This document shows positions 1-5,524 of a stretch of DNA of 9,652 nucleotides, piece by piece. The stretch's first letter is position 1, and every line of letters starts with the position of its first letter. The stretch spans positions 1 through 9,652 of the forward strand of contig JACRBO010000636.1 in NCBI GenBank assembly GCA_016219235.1, given 5' to 3'. The notes below the pieces were generated by a model that worked only from the letters and a program-made list of their open reading frames with translations, was not told the origin of the DNA and ran no database searches. The position numbers and the translations under genes are program-made. Source of the DNA: Chloroflexota bacterium (GTDB lineage Bacteria; Chloroflexota; Anaerolineae; Fen-1058).

Positions 1-165
1 AAATACAAAGAGGTGGTGCCGTTGCGCCGCGCCACCACCATCGAGGATGTGGGCGGCACAGCCGTCTATTTGGCCAGCGATCTCTCGGCGGGCACGACAG
101 GCGCGACGATCTATGTCGATTGCGGCGGCAACATCCTGGCGATGGCGTCGCCGGATGACGATTGA
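1..165 (+). CDS. fabI: Enoyl-[acyl-carrier-protein] reductase [NADH], C-terminal end (partial)
   Basis: The window opens inside this gene; 54 C-terminal residues are visible in frame 1, ending at TGA 163-165. They match the end of FabI, the short-chain dehydrogenase-like enzyme that reduces enoyl-ACP with NADH in the last step of each fatty-acid elongation cycle. Diagnostic stretches are PLRR, TTIEDVG, a YLASDLSAGTTG segment and VDCGGNILAM, which correspond to the family's PL.R..TIEDVG, FL.SDLSAG.(S/T)G and VD.G..I..M. The TIEDVG and SDLSAG pair favours FabI over other SDR proteins such as FabG. The NAD-binding and catalytic Tyr/Lys parts lie outside the window. Only about 50 bases separate its stop from the next gene on the same strand and no terminator is visible, so the two may be co-transcribed. 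Confidence 0.85.
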   Translation, partial: KYKEVVPLRRATTIEDVGGTAVYLASDLSAGTTGATIYVDCGGNILAMASPDDD

Positions 166-217
166 CAAGTGATGAGGAGATGAGGCGATAATCAAATCAA
201 GTACGCTCAAGGTTCTG

Positions 218-2101
218 TTGCCGCTGGCGCTTACGGTGACGTTTGGCCTTCAACTGCTCCGCGTGTGGATCGCGGGGCTGTTTTATTACCTGAACGAGGT
301 TGCCAACACCGGTTACGCCACGCTGGTGGGCGTGGCTGCGCTGGTATTTGCCACGACGTTCTTGGCGGGCGCAGTGCGGCGGCGGCTTGGCGCGCGCGCG
401 TTGCTCATCGTTGGCGGCGGCGTGGGCGTCGTGCGCTTGATCGAGCAGATCAATCAGGACCCCGGCCTTGATCTAATCGTGGCGTCGATCGGGGTGGCGC
501 TGTTCCTGATGTTCATACCTATCATGCTGGAAACGCTGCGCGCGAATGAACACGATCGACACTTTGCCACGTCGATCGTGCTGGGCGTCTCGATCGATAC
601 GGCGATCAAAGGGGCGTTAGGCACCCTGGAGTTGTCGTGGACATTGGGCGCGTTGCCGTTAGTCGTCGTCGTGATCGGGGTTGGGCTTCAACTGTGGCTG
701 TTGGCCCGTAACCTGGCGAGGAGTGGAGCGGAGAGCGGCCAGCCTGTCTCGCAAGGCTCAAGCTGGACACTCATCGCGATTGGGCCGTTCTTGTTTCTGG
801 AGGCGCAGCTGTTTCAGAATATCGGACACGTGACGACGTTGACGGGCTTCAGTCAACCCCTGGCGTTTGAGTTGATCGTGTTGGCGAACGCGTTTAGCCT
901 GGCGGCGGTGAGCGCGCTGTATGGGCGTTTGCCGCGCCGCGCCTGGACGTGGACTTTTGTTGTTGGGCTGCTGCTCGTTGTAACGACATTGCCGCTGGTT
1001 GCCGATTTGTTCGCGCCGCTGACGGCTGATCCGTTGGCGCCGCTGGAACTCATGGCCGGGCAGGTGGCGGCGTCGATCGGATTGGTCATCATCGGCCAGG
1101 CGCGCGGCACGCGCCCCGCAGCACGCGTGATCGGTACTGGCCTGGTGATCATGTTTGGGCTGCTGCTGGGCTATTACATCGGGCACGTGGTCAAACTGCC
1201 GATCGCGCACTGGCTGTTTCAGCCGCTGGCGGCGTTGATCGTGCTGGGCGCGATGACGTTGACGGCGCTGCGCTCGGGTGAGACACCCACACCCGATCGA
1301 CTGGATTGGACCCCGGGGCTGATCGGGTTGGGGTTGATGGTGCTGCCCGTGCTTGCGCTGCTGGGCTGGCAAGAGCCAGCGACGACGACCGGGCAGCTGC
1401 CAATCCGCATCATGTCTTATAACCTGCATTCGGGCTTCGACGTGACGGGGCGCTTCAATCTGGAGGGCGCGGCCCAAGCGATCGAGTTGGAGCAGGCCGA
1501 CGTGATTGGCTTGCAAGAAATCTCGCGTGGCTGGGTACTGGACGGCTCGATCGATATGCTGACGTGGTTATCGCAACGATTGAATCTGCCGTATGTGTGG
1601 GGGTCAACGGCCGATCCGATGTGGGGCAATGCGATCCTTAGCCGCTATCCGATTAAGGACGTGCAGTACCTGGCTATGCCGAACAATGATGTCGTGCGAC
1701 CGGCGCGCGGTTATCTGGTGGCGACGATCGAGGTGGGCGATGGGTCGATTAGTCTGATCGTCACGCATCTGCACCACGTCGGGAGCGACAGCGCGTTGCG
1801 CGTGCCGCAGGTGCAGGCCGTGCTTGGCACGTGGGCCAGGCGGGCGGGCACCGTGCTGTTGGGCGACTTGAATGCGACACCCGATGCGCCTGAAATGCAG
1901 CTGCTGCGCGAGGCGGGTCTGATCGATGCGTTCACGGAGGCGGGGAAGGGGGATGGCTTTACGTATGCGTCGAATCGACCGTTTCAGCGGATAGATTACA
2001 TCTACCATTCGGCCGATTTAAGCTCGCAGAGTTTTGAAGTCAATCCTGGCCTGGCCTCCGATCACCGCGGGATTGCCGTGACGATTGATCGGGCGCGCTA
2101 G
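218..2101 (+). CDS. Multi-pass membrane protein with C-terminal endonuclease/exonuclease/phosphatase (EEP) domain
   Basis: 627 residues from TTG 218. Residues 1-385 are very hydrophobic, with roughly ten probable membrane helices (for example around 85-105, 145-163, 215-235, 245-262, 305-322, 335-350 and 365-383). Residues 396-625 form an EEP-fold domain with the family's metal and phosphate-binding motifs in order: SYNLH (N402), GLQEI (E434), WGNAILSRYP (N471), THLHH (H517-H520), GDLNATP (D550, N552), RIDYIY (D593) and SDHRGI (D615, H616). The catalytic set looks complete. EEP enzymes cleave phosphodiester or phosphomonoester bonds in nucleic acids, phosphoinositides or lipids; attachment to a membrane domain favours a lipid-like or envelope substrate, but this is inference. 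The start is uncertain: the frame is open back to 176 with no ATG, an AGGAG at 175-179 sits 8 bases before ATA 188, and only a weak AAGG (209-212) precedes TTG 218. A start at ATA 188 would add ten residues. Confidence 0.8.
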   Translation: MPLALTVTFGLQLLRVWIAGLFYYLNEVANTGYATLVGVAALVFATTFLAGAVRRRLGARALLIVGGGVGVVRLIEQINQDPGLDLIVASIGVALFLMFIPIMLETLRANEHDRHFATSIVLGVSIDTAIKGALGTLELSWTLGALPLVVVVIGVGLQLWLLARNLARSGAESGQPVSQGSSWTLIAIGPFLFLEAQLFQNIGHVTTLTGFSQPLAFELIVLANAFSLAAVSALYGRLPRRAWTWTFVVGLLLVVTTLPLVADLFAPLTADPLAPLELMAGQVAASIGLVIIGQARGTRPAARVIGTGLVIMFGLLLGYYIGHVVKLPIAHWLFQPLAALIVLGAMTLTALRSGETPTPDRLDWTPGLIGLGLMVLPVLALLGWQEPATTTGQLPIRIMSYNLHSGFDVTGRFNLEGAAQAIELEQADVIGLQEISRGWVLDGSIDMLTWLSQRLNLPYVWGSTADPMWGNAILSRYPIKDVQYLAMPNNDVVRPARGYLVATIEVGDGSISLIVTHLHHVGSDSALRVPQVQAVLGTWARRAGTVLLGDLNATPDAPEMQLLREAGLIDAFTEAGKGDGFTYASNRPFQRIDYIYHSADLSSQSFEVNPGLASDHRGIAVTIDRAR

Positions 2102-2113
2102 GGCATTTTACGC

Positions 2114-2142
2114 TTGACTCTGATCTTGACTTATGCTATCCT
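2114..2142 (+). promoter_or_regulatory. Predicted sigma-70-type promoter of the LysM lipoprotein gene
   Basis: A -35-like TTGACT at 2114-2119 is followed after 17 bases by TATCCT at 2137-2142, preceded by TG at 2134-2135, so it forms an extended -10 (TGCTATCCT). Transcription would start near 2149 and leave a leader of about 60 bases before ATG 2208. It lies just after the stop of the EEP gene. A second TTGACT at 2126-2131 is too close to this -10 to serve it. Confidence 0.55.
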
Positions 2143-2207
2143 CACCTCGACCTCGTTTCTATGTTAAATCGTGCGGGGCGTTAGCCTGCTGTTAAGGAGA
2201 AGTCTCG

Positions 2208-2918
2208 ATGAAGAAGAGTTTGCTGTCACCGCTGATGGTCGCGGGACTGGTGTTAGTGCTGGTGCTGGCCGGCGGCTGTAACCGCCCCGATCAGCAGGCG
2301 ACACTGGATACGCCGGTACCCGTTGGCCCGCAATTGCAGGCCACTTTGCCGCCAGCCGTTGCGCCAACGCCGACCTTGCCGGTGGGCGAAATGCCAGTCG
2401 ATCTGGCCGCAACTGTAGCGGCGGCCGAACAACAGCCGGCGGCTGAACCACAACCTGCGGCCACCCTGCCGGCGCCTGCGGCTGTCCCGGAAGCGACGCC
2501 GACCCCGTTGTCGGCCGCGCCGATCGTCGTGAGCACGGCTGAACCCGCGGCGGTTGTCCCAACCCTGGCTCCGCTGTCGCCAACCGGCGAGCGGATTCAC
2601 ACGGTGCAGCCTGGTGAGCGCCTGTTTAGCATCGCGCGATTGTATAACGTGAATCCGTATGCGATTGCACAGCAGAATGCGATTCCTGCGCCGTATCTCA
2701 TTTACCCCGGCCAGAAGCTCAAGATTCCGGGGAGCGGTGGCGTGACGCCCGTTCTGGTGACGCCGCAGCCTGGCGGCACCACTTATAAGGTGTTGCCCGG
2801 CGACAATCTGTTCCGCATTGCGCTGAAGTTCGGCAAGTCGATGCAGGCGATTGCGGCTGCGAACGGCATTGTCAATTACAATCTGATCTATCCGGGCCAG
2901 GTGTTGAAGATCCCGTAG
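2208..2918 (+). CDS. LysM-domain lipoprotein with two C-terminal LysM repeats
   Basis: 236 residues from ATG 2208, with a good AAGGAGA (2194-2200) 7 bases upstream. A lipoprotein signal peptide is clear: KK at 2-3, a Leu/Val hydrophobic core, and LAGGC with the lipid-modified Cys at 24. Residues 25-128 are a low-complexity Pro/Ala/Thr/Gln-rich linker, as expected for an extracytoplasmic tether. Two LysM domains follow, at about 131-174 (HTVQPGERLFSIARLYNV, ending YPGQKLKIP) and 191-236 (YKVLPGDNLFRIALKFG, ending YPGQVLKIP). LysM binds N-acetylglucosamine-containing glycans such as peptidoglycan. No catalytic domain is present, so this is probably a cell-wall-binding surface protein rather than an enzyme itself. 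It appears to be a single-gene unit: own promoter at 2114-2142 and a hairpin shortly downstream at 2950-2977. Confidence 0.85.
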   Translation: MKKSLLSPLMVAGLVLVLVLAGGCNRPDQQATLDTPVPVGPQLQATLPPAVAPTPTLPVGEMPVDLAATVAAAEQQPAAEPQPAATLPAPAAVPEATPTPLSAAPIVVSTAEPAAVVPTLAPLSPTGERIHTVQPGERLFSIARLYNVNPYAIAQQNAIPAPYLIYPGQKLKIPGSGGVTPVLVTPQPGGTTYKVLPGDNLFRIALKFGKSMQAIAAANGIVNYNLIYPGQVLKIP

Positions 2919-2949
2919 GGTTGCACAGGCCGATCGATGCTGAGCACGT

Positions 2950-2984
2950 CACCGCTGGACACCTGTGTCCAGCGGTGGTTTATA
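2950..2984 (+). terminator. Perfect 13-bp inverted repeat, probable terminator after the LysM gene
   Basis: Positions 2950-2962 (CACCGCTGGACAC) are exactly complementary to 2965-2977 with only CT between, so RNA would form a 12-bp GC-rich stem with a 4-base loop. It is followed by TTTATAT, a short and imperfect U-tract. The hairpin begins 31 bases after the lipoprotein stop, which fits intrinsic termination. It also ends 19 bases before the Nudix start codon, so it could instead control that gene, and its dyad could be a protein-binding operator. Confidence 0.6.
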
Positions 2985-2996
2985 TGGCAAGGGCAT

Positions 2997-3533
2997 ATGG
3001 CGTCGTTTGAGACGGTGTTGGCTTCGGAGCGAATTTATGAGGGGCGGCTGATCAACCTGCGGGTCGATCAGATCCGCACAGCAGCGGGGGTCGAGAGCGT
3101 CCGTGAGATCGTGGAGCATCCGGGCGCGATTGCGCTGATTGCGCTGGATGAGACGGGGCGCGTGCTGCTGGTGAAGCAGTATCGGCACGCGGTGCGAGCC
3201 GTAACGCTGGAGATTCCGGCGGGAACGCTTGAGCCGGGTGAGGAACCGTTGGCGGCTGCGCAGCGCGAACTGCGTGAAGAGACGGGCCAGCGGGCGGGAC
3301 AACTCGATCGGTTAGGCGGCATCTATACTGCGCCAGGGTTCAGCACCGAGTACATCCATTTTTACCTGGCAACGCAGCTCGTGCCCGATCGGTTGGCGAT
3401 GGACGAAGACGAAGTGATCGACTTGCTCCGACTTCCGCTGACCGAAGCCATCGATCTGATTCGCGCCGGGCAGATTGACGACGGCAAGACGGTGGGCGGG
3501 CTGCTGCTGGCGCAGGCGTGGTTGAACAAGTAG
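2997..3533 (+). CDS. Nudix hydrolase, ADP-ribose pyrophosphatase-like
   Basis: 178 residues from ATG 2997. The Nudix box is present at residues 76-98: G76, five residues, E82, seven residues, then RELREETGQ (R90, E91, E94, E95, G97). It matches GX5EX7REUXEEXGU except that the final hydrophobic position is Gln. The surroundings are those of the ADP-ribose pyrophosphatase subgroup: VLLVKQYRHAV ahead of the box, LEIPAGTLEPGE leading into it, and GGIYTAPGFSTEYIHFYLA after it. These enzymes hydrolyse ADP-ribose or other nucleoside diphosphate sugars to nucleoside monophosphate plus a phosphosugar in the cytoplasm. The frame is open upstream to an ATG at 2937, but that would translate through the perfect hairpin at 2950-2977 and adds unconserved-looking residues; the MASFETVLASE start fits the family. 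The ribosome site is weak (AAGGG 2989-2993, 3 bases away). Confidence 0.85.
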   Translation: MASFETVLASERIYEGRLINLRVDQIRTAAGVESVREIVEHPGAIALIALDETGRVLLVKQYRHAVRAVTLEIPAGTLEPGEEPLAAAQRELREETGQRAGQLDRLGGIYTAPGFSTEYIHFYLATQLVPDRLAMDEDEVIDLLRLPLTEAIDLIRAGQIDDGKTVGGLLLAQAWLNK

Positions 3534-3543
3534 CACAATTTTT

Positions 3544-3553
3544 AGGGGAGGAG
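3544..3553 (+). promoter_or_regulatory. Strong Shine-Dalgarno-like sequence stranded upstream of a repeat array
   Basis: AGGGGAGGAG lies 10 bases after the Nudix stop and is the best ribosome-binding sequence in this part of the window. The esterase start ATG 3636 is 82 bases further on and has no purine-rich site directly before it. The intervening bases are almost wholly the 7-base repeat array at 3559-3628. Without the array the spacing to ATG 3636 would be 12 bases. The nearest start codon, GTG 3559, opens only a 9-codon frame ending at TGA 3586. Confidence 0.5.
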
Positions 3554-3558
3554 TATCC

Positions 3559-3628
3559 GTGTTGCGTGGTGCGTGCTGCGTGAAATGACCCTCATTTCAC
3601 TCGTCACTCGTCACTCGTCACTCGTCAC
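3559..3628 (+). repeat. Heptamer tandem-repeat array 1 with dyad symmetry
   Basis: Seventy bases divide exactly into ten 7-base units: GTGTTGC, GTGGTGC, GTGCTGC, GTGAAAT, GACCCTC, ATTTCAC, then TCGTCAC four times. The right-hand units are reverse complements of GTGAAAT and GTGACGA, so both arms read GTGnnnn toward the centre. The innermost part is a perfect 9-bp inverted repeat, 3580-3588 with 3592-3600, around CCC. The array occupies nearly the whole Nudix-esterase spacer and separates a strong ribosome-binding sequence from the esterase start. Confidence 0.85.
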
Positions 3629-3635
3629 GGTCATT

Positions 3636-4355
3636 ATGCATCGTGCTCATCATCGCTGGTTTAGTCCCTCGTTGAATCGCGACATGGAGCTGCTGGTCTT
3701 CGGGCATCATGGCTCGCCCATGATCGTGTTTCCCACGTCCAAAGGCAAGTACTACGAATATGAAGATCGCCAGATGGTGGCGGCGCTGGGCGAACACCTG
3801 GAGCGCGGCTGGATTCAGCTGATCTGCGTGGACAGCGTGGACGCCGAGAGTTGGTACGCCGACTGGGCGCATCCGGGCGGGCGCATCTACCGGCACGTGC
3901 AGTACGATAACTACGTGCTGACTGAAGTGGTGCCGTTCGTCCGCGGCCAGAACGATAATTCGTTTTTCATGACGACGGGCTGCTCGTTCGGGGCGTATCA
4001 TGCCATCAACTTCGGCCTGCGGCATCCCGACGTGATCCGTCGCTCGATCGGTCTCAGCGGCCTGTACGACATGCGGTCGTTCATGGATGGCTATTACGAC
4101 GATAATTTCTACTTCAACAATCCCGTCGATTTTACGGCGAATCTGAATGATGCGCGGCAGGTTGAATTGCTGAAGCAGCAGGACATCATCATGGCGATTG
4201 GCCGCGATGATCGAGCGCGCTGGTCTAATGACAAGTTGTCCGAGAATCTGTGGCGCGCGGGCGTGGGCAATGCACTGCGCCTGTGGGACGGCTGGGCGCA
4301 CGATTGGCCGTACTGGGTGCGGATGATTCAACTCTACATTGGCGGGCATGATTGA
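3636..4355 (+). CDS. Esterase-like alpha/beta hydrolase in the amide-ligase cluster
   Basis: 239 residues from ATG 3636. The alpha/beta-hydrolase nucleophile elbow is GCSFG at residues 115-119 (Ser117), followed by AYHAINFGLRHPD and IGLSGLYD, as in the putative esterase (esterase D-like) group. The acid is probably D191 or D192 (AIGRDD) and the catalytic His H222 (WAHDWPYW). There is no signal peptide, so it is likely cytoplasmic. Specificity is unknown; it could hydrolyse an ester, thioester or amide of the metabolite made by the neighbouring ligases. The frame is open upstream to GTG 3573, which would add 21 residues encoded entirely by the heptamer array; ATG 3636 is preferred because the HHRWFSPSLNRDMELLVFG start looks like real protein. 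No ribosome site directly precedes it, so initiation may rely on coupling or on the distant AGGGGAGGAG. Confidence 0.75.
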   Translation: MHRAHHRWFSPSLNRDMELLVFGHHGSPMIVFPTSKGKYYEYEDRQMVAALGEHLERGWIQLICVDSVDAESWYADWAHPGGRIYRHVQYDNYVLTEVVPFVRGQNDNSFFMTTGCSFGAYHAINFGLRHPDVIRRSIGLSGLYDMRSFMDGYYDDNFYFNNPVDFTANLNDARQVELLKQQDIIMAIGRDDRARWSNDKLSENLWRAGVGNALRLWDGWAHDWPYWVRMIQLYIGGHD

Positions 4356-4358
4356 AGA

Positions 4359-4484
4359 ATGCACAATGCACAATGCTCAATGCATAGTGCTCAATGCATA
4401 ATTCATAGTGCATAATGCGTCTTGCATCCTGCATCGTGCATCTTGCATCTTGCATCTCGCATCTCGCATCTAACATCCAACTTC
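4359..4484 (+). repeat. Heptamer tandem-repeat array 2, eighteen units with dyad symmetry
   Basis: The spacer between the esterase stop and the ATP-grasp start holds 126 bases in unbroken period 7. From 4359 the units are ATGCACA twice, ATGCTCA, ATGCATA, GTGCTCA, ATGCATA, ATTCATA, GTGCATA, ATGCGTC, then TTGCATC, CTGCATC, GTGCATC, TTGCATC twice, TCGCATC twice, TAACATC and CAACTTC. Read on the minus strand the right half is GATGCAA-like, matching the AATGCAC-like left half, so the array is an imperfect inverted repeat centred near 4418. It starts 3 bases after the esterase stop and ends just before the next gene's ribosome site. Confidence 0.9.
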
Positions 4485-4499
4485 CAATCAGGGGGGCAC

Positions 4500-5447
4500 A
4501 TGGCAGACGAACCACAGCGCATCGGGGTGATGATTGGCCGAGAATGGTCGTGGGGGCCGGCGTTCATCGAAGAAGTCAATAAGCGCGAGGCGGGCGCGGT
4601 GGCCGAGTATCTGAAGATCGGCGGCACGCGCATGAATGAGGCGAATCCATATGCCGTGATCGTCGATCGGATTTCGCACGAGATTCCTTACTACCGCACC
4701 TACCTGAAGAACGCGGTATTGCAGGGCACGCTCGTCATCAATAATCCGTTCTGGTGGAGCGCCGACGACAAATTCTTCGGTGCGTGTCTGCTCGATCGAT
4801 TAGGCATCAAGCACGCGAAGACTGTCGCGCTGCCGTCGCATTCCTACATCGACGGCGTAGTGACTGAATCGCTGCGCAATCTCACCTATCCTATTCCGTG
4901 GGATGAGCATGTGGCTTACCTGGGCGGCTTCCCGCTGATTTTGAAACCGGCGTGGGGCGGCGGCTTCAAGAGCGTGTACAAAGTTCATAACATGGATGAA
5001 TTGTGGAAGGCGTACAACGAGACTGGCACGGCGTGTATGGTCTTGCAGCAGTTCATCGATTGGGAAAACTACGCGCGCTGTCTGTGCATCGGCCAGACCG
5101 AGATTCTGCCGATCAAGTTTGACGCCAATCTGCCGTGGCCGAATCGCTACGTGGTGGACGATCATTTCCTCGCGCCTGATTTGCGCCAACAGGTGATCGA
5201 ATGGGCGAAGCAGATCAATCAAGCGTTGGGCTACGATATGAACACGGTCGAGTTCGCGATCAAAGACGGCGTGCCGTATGCGATCGACTTCACCAATCCC
5301 GCGCCCGATTTTGAGATCACGTCGTTGACGGATGCCTACTTCCCGTGGGTGGTCAACAAGATGGCCGATCTGTGCATCGATCTGGCGCTGGGCAAGCGGC
5401 CCCGATCGCAGGCGCGACCCGAATGGAGTTCGTTGATCTACGGTTGA
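4500..5447 (+). CDS. ATP-grasp ligase, RimK/GshB-like
   Basis: 315 residues from ATG 4500, preceded by a run of six G at 4491-4496 as ribosome site. The ATP-grasp order is canonical: an N-terminal substrate domain with NNPFWWSADDKFF (K91, likely first nucleotide-binding Lys), the glycine loop FPLILKPAWGGGFKSVY (K149), the hinge ACMVLQQFID (about 179-187), then the metal-binding end VEFAIKDGVPYAIDFTNPAPDFE (E251, D263, N266). Such enzymes use ATP to form an acyl phosphate on a carboxylate and transfer it to an amine or thiol. The substrate cannot be deduced. A second ATP-grasp relative and a GCS2 ligase follow on the same strand, implying a shared pathway. The frame is open back to TTG 4422, but those 26 residues (Cys, His and Ser-rich) are translated repeat array and are not counted. 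Confidence 0.8.
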   Translation: MADEPQRIGVMIGREWSWGPAFIEEVNKREAGAVAEYLKIGGTRMNEANPYAVIVDRISHEIPYYRTYLKNAVLQGTLVINNPFWWSADDKFFGACLLDRLGIKHAKTVALPSHSYIDGVVTESLRNLTYPIPWDEHVAYLGGFPLILKPAWGGGFKSVYKVHNMDELWKAYNETGTACMVLQQFIDWENYARCLCIGQTEILPIKFDANLPWPNRYVVDDHFLAPDLRQQVIEWAKQINQALGYDMNTVEFAIKDGVPYAIDFTNPAPDFEITSLTDAYFPWVVNKMADLCIDLALGKRPRSQARPEWSSLIYG

Positions 5448-5450
5448 TCT

Positions 5451-5515
5451 TAATCACGTAATCCGTACTGCGTCATGGCGAGGATGAATTACGCAGTACG
5501 GATTACTCATTACGG
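5451..5515 (+). repeat. Heptamer-type element 3 with a perfect 16-bp inverted repeat
   Basis: In the 77-base spacer between the two ATP-grasp genes, 5458-5473 (GTAATCCGTACTGCGT) is exactly complementary to 5491-5506, with a 17-base loop. The right arm and its extension read as 7-base units: ATTACGC (5488), AGTACGG (5495), ATTACTC (5502), ATTACGG (5509). The left arm read on the minus strand gives ATGACGC, AGTACGG, ATTACGT in the same register. No U-tract follows, so an ordinary terminator is unlikely. The strong stem lies about 19 bases before the next start codon and could affect its expression. Confidence 0.85.
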
Positions 5516-5524
5516 CAGGTACGT

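Noticed and set aside
758..1516. 252-codon open frame on the minus strand
   Set aside because: Lies wholly antisense to the membrane/EEP gene, its translation is Arg/Gln/His-rich low complexity, and no ribosome site or family motif is seen.
2937..2996. Longer Nudix start at ATG 2937
   Set aside because: Would translate the perfect hairpin and has no ribosome site; the family's usual N-terminus begins at 2997.
3618..4373. 251-codon open frame on the minus strand
   Set aside because: Antisense shadow of the esterase gene, His/Ile/Arg-rich with no motif.
4225..4633. Minus-strand open frames giving repeated Cys/Met/His-rich peptides
   Set aside because: The repetitive peptide is simply the heptamer array translated; the frames otherwise overlap the esterase and ATP-grasp genes.
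5458..5506. 16-bp inverted repeat as an intrinsic terminator
   Set aside because: The 17-base loop and lack of a T-run after the stem argue against it, and the downstream genes look co-transcribed.
3559..5515. Repeat arrays as CRISPR
   Set aside because: Units are 7 bases with no unique spacers of 25-40 bases, and no cas gene is present.
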